From NIC37A-2 sp050289625 (GTDB lineage Bacteria > Myxococcota_A > Polyangia > Polyangiales > Polyangiaceae), in the NCBI GenBank assembly GCA_050289625.1, contig JBNKGC010000104.1:1-19569 (forward strand): a stretch of 19,569 nucleotides of DNA. The letters run 5' to 3'. Positions 15,167-19,569 of the stretch are shown here, piece by piece. The position numbers were made by a program, and so were the translations under genes. The notes under the pieces are model-generated. The model ran no database searches and was not told where the DNA came from. It saw only the letters and a program-made list of their open reading frames with translations. Position 1 is the first letter of the stretch; every line of letters begins with the position of its first letter.

Positions 15167-16371
15167 ATCGAAGCGCCCCCACTCGGCGCGTCCAGAATGT
15201 GCAGGCGGCCTTCGTGCAGCTTCATGATTCTGGACACGATTGCCAAGCCGAGGCCGGTGCCCCGCGTCTTCTTCTTTGCGAGACGGACGAAGGGCTTGAT
15301 GACCTTGGGGCGATCTAGCTCTGGGATGCCTGGGCCAGAATCCTGGACGTCGACGATGCACTCCTCGGGGAACTCTCGCACGAAGATCGTCACGTGGGGA
15401 CCACCATAGGCGAGTGCATTGAGCAGCAAGTTCGTGATGGCTCGGTCGAACAGCTTGGGATTGGCGATGATTTGGACGCCTGGGGCGCCTTTGACTTCGA
15501 CGACCGCGGATTCGTTCGTAGCCGTGACTTCGGCCACGATGCGAGAGACTGCTTCCGTGACCTCAATCGTGGTGGTCTGCAGTTTGGGTCGCTCGTAGTC
15601 GAACTCGTCGAAGGCCACGTAGGTGAGGAGCTCCTCGAAGAGTCTGTCGACCTGTTGGAGATCCGAGATGAGCCCTGACGAGTCCTTCCTCGAGGAAGAC
15701 GCCTCGGCCTTGTCGTGAATTCTCTCGACCCGAAAGCGCATTCTGGAAATGGGGGCGCGAACCTCGTGTGCCACCGTGCGCAGCAGGTCTCGCTCGTCGG
15801 ACAGCACCTGTCCCATGCGCTCCGCGAGTTGATTCAACGACGCGCCGATGTGGTAGAGGGCTTCTCCCGGTTCGGTCTGCACGCGCGTCGCAAAGTTACC
15901 CGCTCGAATCTGAGCGGCGCCTTCCTCCAGGGAACGGACGCGGAGCGTCAACGGTCGCACCGCGAACCAGGCCGCCAGGCCCGCAAGCAGCGCCGAAAGG
16001 GCCACGACCGCCGGCAAAGAGGTGACGTGTCCGTAAGGAACGGGGCCAAACGTCAATTGTCCCGGCGTGCCCGGGACGCCCACGACGACATGAACCCTGC
16101 CAGCGCGCCATTCCGCGCGAGGCTCGGGAGAGCCGATCGCGGCTTCCATCTGAACGGGATAGCCGAGTGTCCGCTCCAGCTCTTCTACCTTGGCTCGCCT
16201 GTCGGCGGGGGCGACTCGAGCGATTGCGTCCGCGTGAAGCGCTGCGTGCCCACCGAGCAATCTCAAAGTGACGGCATCCTGGGGACTCTCGAGCACCCAT
16301 CGTTCGAGCGCCACCGTGGTCAGCGTCGCCATCACGATCGCGAGCATCACTCGTAAGTAGAAGCTCAGCAT
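15097..16371 (-). CDS. Membrane sensor histidine kinase (RstB/EnvZ-like)
   Basis: A 424-residue inner-membrane kinase. It has TM1 at about 5-24, a short periplasmic sensor of about 90 residues, TM2 at about 118-138 and a HAMP linker to about 190. The HisKA domain has phosphoacceptor H202 (TVAHEVRAPISR). The HATPase domain has an N-box around N314-N318, G1 at 344-349 (DSGPGI) and G2 at 371-375 (GTGLG). All catalytic motifs are present. The start ATG follows a GGAG that overlaps the stop of the upstream response-regulator gene, with only 7 bp between the genes, so they are co-transcribed. The last residues (KNARPRPRRRWGFGSLGI) lie in DNA that overlaps the WYL-regulator remnant on the other strand, so the native C-terminus may have been replaced at a recombination joint. 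The signal is unknown. Confidence 0.9.
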   Translation of the reverse strand: MLSFYLRVMLAIVMATLTTVALERWVLESPQDAVTLRLLGGHAALHADAIARVAPADRRAKVEELERTLGYPVQMEAAIGSPEPRAEWRAGRVHVVVGVPGTPGQLTFGPVPYGHVTSLPAVVALSALLAGLAAWFAVRPLTLRVRSLEEGAAQIRAGNFATRVQTEPGEALYHIGASLNQLAERMGQVLSDERDLLRTVAHEVRAPISRMRFRVERIHDKAEASSSRKDSSGLISDLQQVDRLFEELLTYVAFDEFDYERPKLQTTTIEVTEAVSRIVAEVTATNESAVVEVKGAPGVQIIANPKLFDRAITNLLLNALAYGGPHVTIFVREFPEECIVDVQDSGPGIPELDRPKVIKPFVRLAKKKTRGTGLGLAIVSRIMKLHEGRLHILDAPSGGASIQVVWKNARPRPRRRWGFGSLGI

Positions 16372-16378
16372 TCGCTAC

Positions 16379-17029
16379 CTACTCCAGGAACAAGTACCCG
16401 ACGCTGCGAATCGACTTGATCCAACGCGGGCGCTTGGGATCGTCTCCGAGCTTGGCGCGAACCCTCGCTATCCGCACGTCGATGGTTCGGTCGAAAGCGT
16501 CGTATTCGTGCCCACACAAGTCGGTGGACAGCTGAGCTCGGGTCAGTGGCTGGCCGGCGTGCGCGCTGAGGTAGGCGAGGAGCTCGAACTCCACGTCCGT
16601 GAGATCGATGGCGCGGGAACCCACCCAAGCGCGACGCTTCTTCGTGTCGATCCGCAGCTGCTCGTGCTGGTTGTCGTTCTCGTTCTGCGCCACGGCGGGG
16701 GCCGGAACGGGGACCTCGGTTCTGCGCAACAGACTGCGAACGCGGGCCAAGAGCAGACGAGGTTCAACCGGCTTGCCCAGGTAGTCGTCAGCGCCGAGCT
16801 CGAGTCCCACCACCTCGTCCACCCAACCCGAGCGAGCCGTCAGAAACAGGATGGGGCCGGCGAAGTGAGCGCGTAGCTCCCGACAGATCTGCAGGCCGTC
16901 CTTGTTGGGCAGCATCTGGTCGAGAATGACCAAATCCGGGCTGAAGCTCCGCATGCCCTGCTCGGTTTCCGCGCCATCGGAGATCCCGCGGTCGTCGCTT
17001 TCAACGTGCTCAAGGGGCGCGTGAAGCAC
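16379..17029 (-). CDS. OmpR/RstA-family response regulator with missing N-terminal segment
   Basis: The frame from ATG 17029 encodes 216 residues. From about residue 18 it is a normal receiver: phosphoacceptor D37 (LVILDQMLP), T64 (LFLTARS) and K86 (LGKPVEP). A full OmpR-type winged helix follows at about 125-216, ending TIDVRIARVRAKLG, WIKSIRSVGYLF. The usual first 30 or so residues, with beta-1 and the acidic E/D-D pocket that binds Mg2+, are absent. Residues 1-17 instead are antisense readings of an exbB-like gene tail. The receiver is therefore unlikely to be phosphorylated normally, and the true start is uncertain. It precedes its sensor kinase by 7 bp. The gene may be a pseudogene or give a constitutive DNA-binding protein. 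A sequencing or assembly joint is the alternative explanation. Confidence 0.75.
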   Translation of the reverse strand: MLHAPLEHVESDDRGISDGAETEQGMRSFSPDLVILDQMLPNKDGLQICRELRAHFAGPILFLTARSGWVDEVVGLELGADDYLGKPVEPRLLLARVRSLLRRTEVPVPAPAVAQNENDNQHEQLRIDTKKRRAWVGSRAIDLTDVEFELLAYLSAHAGQPLTRAQLSTDLCGHEYDAFDRTIDVRIARVRAKLGDDPKRPRWIKSIRSVGYLFLE

Positions 17030-17119
17030 ATCGCGGACGACGGAAACCTGCTGGCGGCCACATTGCTGGCGTCTTTGAAGTCGACGGACTTCAGCGAAGA
17101 CGTGCGCAACGCGGCTTGA
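16973..17119 (+). pseudogene. 3' remnant of an exbB/MotA-TolQ-type proton-channel gene
   Basis: The plus frame ending at TGA 17117-17119 reads AIGDPAVVAFNVLKGRVKHI and then ADDGNLLAATLLASLKSTDF. This resembles the last transmembrane helix edge (AxPAVVAFN) and cytoplasmic tail of ExbB/TolQ proteins. It stops 11 bp before exbD, just where exbB normally sits. Upstream of about 16970 the frame enters the antisense response-regulator gene, and no ExbB-like sequence remains. The call rests on a short match plus position, so it is tentative. If right, the local ExbB subunit is missing and ExbD would need one encoded elsewhere. Confidence 0.5.
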
Positions 17120-17130
17120 GGAGAACGACC

Positions 17131-17541
17131 ATGGCCGGAAAAGTCTTTGCAGAAGACGATGACGTCATCGCCGAAATCAACATCGTCCCTTTCGTGGACA
17201 TCGTGTTGGTTCTGCTGATCACGTTCATGTTGACGTCCTCGGCTATCGTGCGTGCCAGCATCACCGTGGACTTGCCCACGGCGGGCAGCGCCGGAGCTGC
17301 GGTGACGAGCACCCTGAACATCGTGCTCGACGCCCAGGGCAAGCTCTACCTGGACGGGCGCGAAATCACCCGGAGCGCGCTCGGCGCGCACGTGGAGCGG
17401 GCGGCCTGGCAGCAGAAAGATCTGCAGGCCGTGATCTCCGCTGACAAGAGCGTTGACTACGGCTTGGTCGTTCAAGTCATTGACCTAGTCAAGAGCAACG
17501 GCGTCAAGACGTTCGCCTTGAACATTCAACGCGAGCTTTGA
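17131..17541 (+). CDS. exbD: ExbD/TolR-family biopolymer transport protein
   Basis: A 136-residue inner-membrane protein that, with ExbB, turns proton-motive force into TonB movement. The short cytoplasmic N-terminus leads to the signature EINIVPFVDIVLVLLITFML. D23 in its single transmembrane helix is the conserved proton-carrying aspartate. The periplasmic domain (about 45-136) ends VDYGLVVQVIDLVKSNGVKTFAL, as in TolR/ExbD. The ATG at 17131 is preferred: GAGGAG at 17118-17123 lies 7 nt upstream. A TTG at 17116 would overlap the exbB remnant stop. Its stop is 2 bp before the tonB ATG. The cognate ExbB gene appears truncated immediately upstream. Confidence 0.93.
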   Translation: MAGKVFAEDDDVIAEINIVPFVDIVLVLLITFMLTSSAIVRASITVDLPTAGSAGAAVTSTLNIVLDAQGKLYLDGREITRSALGAHVERAAWQQKDLQAVISADKSVDYGLVVQVIDLVKSNGVKTFALNIQREL

Positions 17542-17543
17542 CC

Positions 17544-18548
17544 ATGGTGAGTGACCACACCCTCGGCGCTCCGGACATGAGGCTTGTGCGCATCGCAAAG
17601 CTTTCGAATCAAGCCACCAAGCGCAGCGCCAAACGACAGGCGAGTCGAGAGCGGATCCACGCGAGAGTGGTCCGGCCCATCGATACTCCCCGCCTGCTGC
17701 GCGACCCGCTCGAGCGGCGTGTGTCGCGAGTGCTCTCCACCCTAACCTCCCTCCGCTTGCTCGTGGGAGCCGTGGTCGTTCACGGGCTCATCATCATCTC
17801 CTTTGCATTCGTCAACCGATTGATCGGTTCCCAGCCCGCCTTTCGCCCAGCAGAGCGCTTGAAGGTCAGCATCGTGGAGACGCCACGCCCCGCGCCCCCG
17901 CCACCGCCAGTCCAAGAGGCCCCTGCCGAAGAGGGACCCATCGAGCCCGAGTTCACACCGCCGCCCGTCGCGGAGAAGCCGCAAGCCCTGCCCCAACCGG
18001 TCAAGGAGGCCGAGGCTCCACCGCCTGCGCCAGAAGTCGTCGCCGAGGAACCCGTCCGACGTCGAATCGTCGGGCTCAGCCTCGAATCGACCGTGCAGGG
18101 TGATGGCCCCTCATTCGCGACAGGTACGAGTCGAATGGGACGAACAGAAAGGTCGGCTGAGGATCCCGAGCGCGCCGCGAAGGCTTCGGGTGACGGCGTG
18201 CGCGCAGCCAGCGCAGTCCCTGCAGTCGCCGCGACCCAACGCGCGGCAACACTCATCCCGACTCGCGACGCGCAGTTCGAAAAGCCGAAGCGCCTGCGAC
18301 GGAACGAACCGGCGTACCCCGCCACGCTGAAAGCCCAGGGCATCGAGGGCGACGTCACGGTGAGCGTCAGCATCGACGCCAGCGGAAAGGTGACGGGCGT
18401 CTCGATCGTGCAGAGCTCGGGACAAGCCGCCTTCGATCGAGCCGCCCAGCAAGCCGCCACGGAAGAGCGCTTCTCACCTGCCGTGCGCGACGGGCACCCG
18501 GTCGCGTTCACCCTGACCTACTCGTACCGATTCCGAATCCAAGACTGA
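17544..18548 (+). CDS. tonB: TonB energy-transducing protein
   Basis: A 334-residue protein with the three-part TonB layout. One transmembrane helix lies at about 71-93 (LLVGAVVVHGLIIISF). A proline-rich periplasmic linker (about 114-170, with PAPPPPPV and EAPPPAPEVV) spans the periplasm. The C-terminal TonB domain of about 80 residues (PAYPATLKAQGIEGDV to TYSYRFRIQD) contacts outer-membrane receptors. The start at ATG 17544 is used; an in-frame TTG at 17538 overlaps the exbD stop, and ATG 17577 is also possible. About 70 basic residues before the membrane helix are unusual for TonB, so an internal GTG start nearer the helix cannot be excluded. It is translationally close to exbD and the lipoprotein gene, so this is one operon. 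Confidence 0.9.
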   Translation: MVSDHTLGAPDMRLVRIAKLSNQATKRSAKRQASRERIHARVVRPIDTPRLLRDPLERRVSRVLSTLTSLRLLVGAVVVHGLIIISFAFVNRLIGSQPAFRPAERLKVSIVETPRPAPPPPPVQEAPAEEGPIEPEFTPPPVAEKPQALPQPVKEAEAPPPAPEVVAEEPVRRRIVGLSLESTVQGDGPSFATGTSRMGRTERSAEDPERAAKASGDGVRAASAVPAVAATQRAATLIPTRDAQFEKPKRLRRNEPAYPATLKAQGIEGDVTVSVSIDASGKVTGVSIVQSSGQAAFDRAAQQAATEERFSPAVRDGHPVAFTLTYSYRFRIQD

Positions 18549-18552
18549 CGCC

Positions 18553-19569
18553 ATGCGCAAACCATCATTGACCAACGCGCCCCCCTTAGCGTGGGCACTC
18601 GCCACGGCTTGGGCGCTCGGGGCCTGCGGAGAGTTCTCGGACGACCAGGCTGGGTACAGCGATCTCGATCGCCTGCGCGTGCTAGCCGTGCGTTCGGAGC
18701 CGGCCGAGCTGCTCGTGGGGGAAACAGCCACGCTGAGCGCGCTCACGTTCGAGCCAGAGGGACGAGAGCTCGAGTACGAGTGGTCTTGGTGCCCGTGGCG
18801 TCGAGAGCTTGCTGAGGGCGGGACCTGCCGCATCGAAGAAGCGGATCTCCGTCGGGCGTGGGACGCGCTGGAGACGGACCAGGAGCTCCCTCCCTATGAC
18901 CTCGGCAACGACCCAGAGGCAGAGCTCACGAACGTGTTTGGCGCCAACGTGCTCGAGCCGCTGTGTGCGGCTCTCAGCGCTGGGGAGGAAGACGCAGAAC
19001 AAGCCCGGCTCTCGTGCCTGCTCGGCCTGGAAGTGAGCGTGAGTCTCCGAGTGCGAAGCGCCGATGAGGAAGTGACCGCAGTCAAGGGACTGGTCCTCTT
19101 GCCGGAAGGCGTCGAAGCGACGCAGCGCAACGAGAACCCCGCTCCGACCGGCGAGCTCCTGGTCAGAGACGTCGGCGACGACTGGCTGATCGAGGACGGT
19201 GACGCGCTGCTCTTGGATCACGAGTACGCCTTGAACCTCGTGCTCGACCAGGCGGCATCCGAGCCGTTCGCACCGCGCACGATGTCAGGTGCCGAGGTGG
19301 AGGAGCCCCGGCGAGAAACGCTCGTCATGAGCTGGTTTGCGTCCGACGGATCCTTCCCCGCCGGTGACGGTTTTGGCGACGGTGACGGTCCCGGCGGAGG
19401 GGGCGGCGAACGGACCACGTTCGTCGACGGTCAGAACGACTTCAGCGCGTTGCTCAAGAACCAATGGCTCTCACCCCGCAAACGGGACGCGCGTGAGGTG
19501 ACCCTCGTGCTCGTGCTCCGCGACGAACGAGGCGGAGTTGGCTGGGCGGAGCATCGCTTCACGCTGGGG
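18553..19569 (+). CDS. Outer-membrane lipoprotein of unknown function (partial, runs off the window)
   Basis: Open from ATG 18553 to the last base: 339 codons without a stop, so the 3' end is missing. The N-terminus is a lipoprotein signal: MRKPSLTNAPPLAWALATAW, then the lipobox LGAC with lipid-modified C25. Glycine at +2 favours the outer membrane. The mature part begins with a strand-rich section (RLRVLAVRSEPAELLVGETA, LEYEWSWCPW) like cadherin/Ig-type folds. It later carries a Gly/Asp-rich stretch (about residues 275-293, GDGFGDGDGPGG) that looks like a flexible or Ca2+-binding linker. It starts 4 bp after the tonB stop, so it is probably part of a TonB-linked operon and may assist an outer-membrane receptor encoded further right. 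I recall similar lipoproteins in myxobacteria but cannot name a function. Confidence 0.75.
   Translation, partial: MRKPSLTNAPPLAWALATAWALGACGEFSDDQAGYSDLDRLRVLAVRSEPAELLVGETATLSALTFEPEGRELEYEWSWCPWRRELAEGGTCRIEEADLRRAWDALETDQELPPYDLGNDPEAELTNVFGANVLEPLCAALSAGEEDAEQARLSCLLGLEVSVSLRVRSADEEVTAVKGLVLLPEGVEATQRNENPAPTGELLVRDVGDDWLIEDGDALLLDHEYALNLVLDQAASEPFAPRTMSGAEVEEPRRETLVMSWFASDGSFPAGDGFGDGDGPGGGGGERTTFVDGQNDFSALLKNQWLSPRKRDAREVTLVLVLRDERGGVGWAEHRFTLG

Overview
The window is high-GC DNA from a Gram-negative bacterium with an outer membrane: it has ExbD, TonB and a secreted lipoprotein. The TonB-cluster lipoprotein, the long secreted proteins and the overall style suggest a deltaproteobacterium in the broad sense (Myxococcota or a relative). 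That placement is inference; there is no rRNA or marker gene here to settle it.

Region 1 (about 160-9719, + strand) is one five-gene operon of a conserved but biochemically uncharacterised amidoligase/peptide-modification system. It encodes a stand-alone circularly permuted ATP-grasp ligase, a stand-alone alpha-E protein, a transglutaminase-like protease fused to a DUF2126 (glutamine-synthetase-like) ligase, a second ATP-grasp fused to a second alpha-E domain, and a second stand-alone transglutaminase-like protein. The two halves look like a split cassette with intact motifs and a fused cassette whose ligase and alpha-E motifs are eroded. Comparative genomics has proposed this family set as a peptide-synthesis or peptide-tagging pathway. 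The NTN-hydrolase peptidase often linked to it is not in this window. A perfect 12-bp palindrome next to a TTGACA box lies upstream.

Region 2 (about 9720-12640) is an island. A minus-strand gene for a flavin/NADH CoA-disulfide reductase with a C-terminal rhodanese domain sits between two degraded, same-orientation IS91-type transposase fragments. Each fragment is joined to the same perfect 46-bp sequence, but at a different point in the transposase reading frame.

Region 3 (12820-14487) encodes one secreted protein of unknown function, with a probable N-terminal propeller-like part and a C-terminal jelly-roll-like domain.

Region 4 (about 14500-17120) is a scar zone. A truncated WYL-type regulator runs into the 3' end of a sensor kinase. 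The kinase's partner response regulator has lost its N-terminal beta-1/acidic-pocket segment exactly where the 3' tail of an exbB-like gene begins on the other strand. A two-component pair therefore appears to have been spliced between a regulator gene and a TonB-energising operon, damaging genes at both joints.

Region 5 (17131-end, + strand) is the remainder of that operon: exbD, tonB, and a lipoprotein gene that runs off the right edge.
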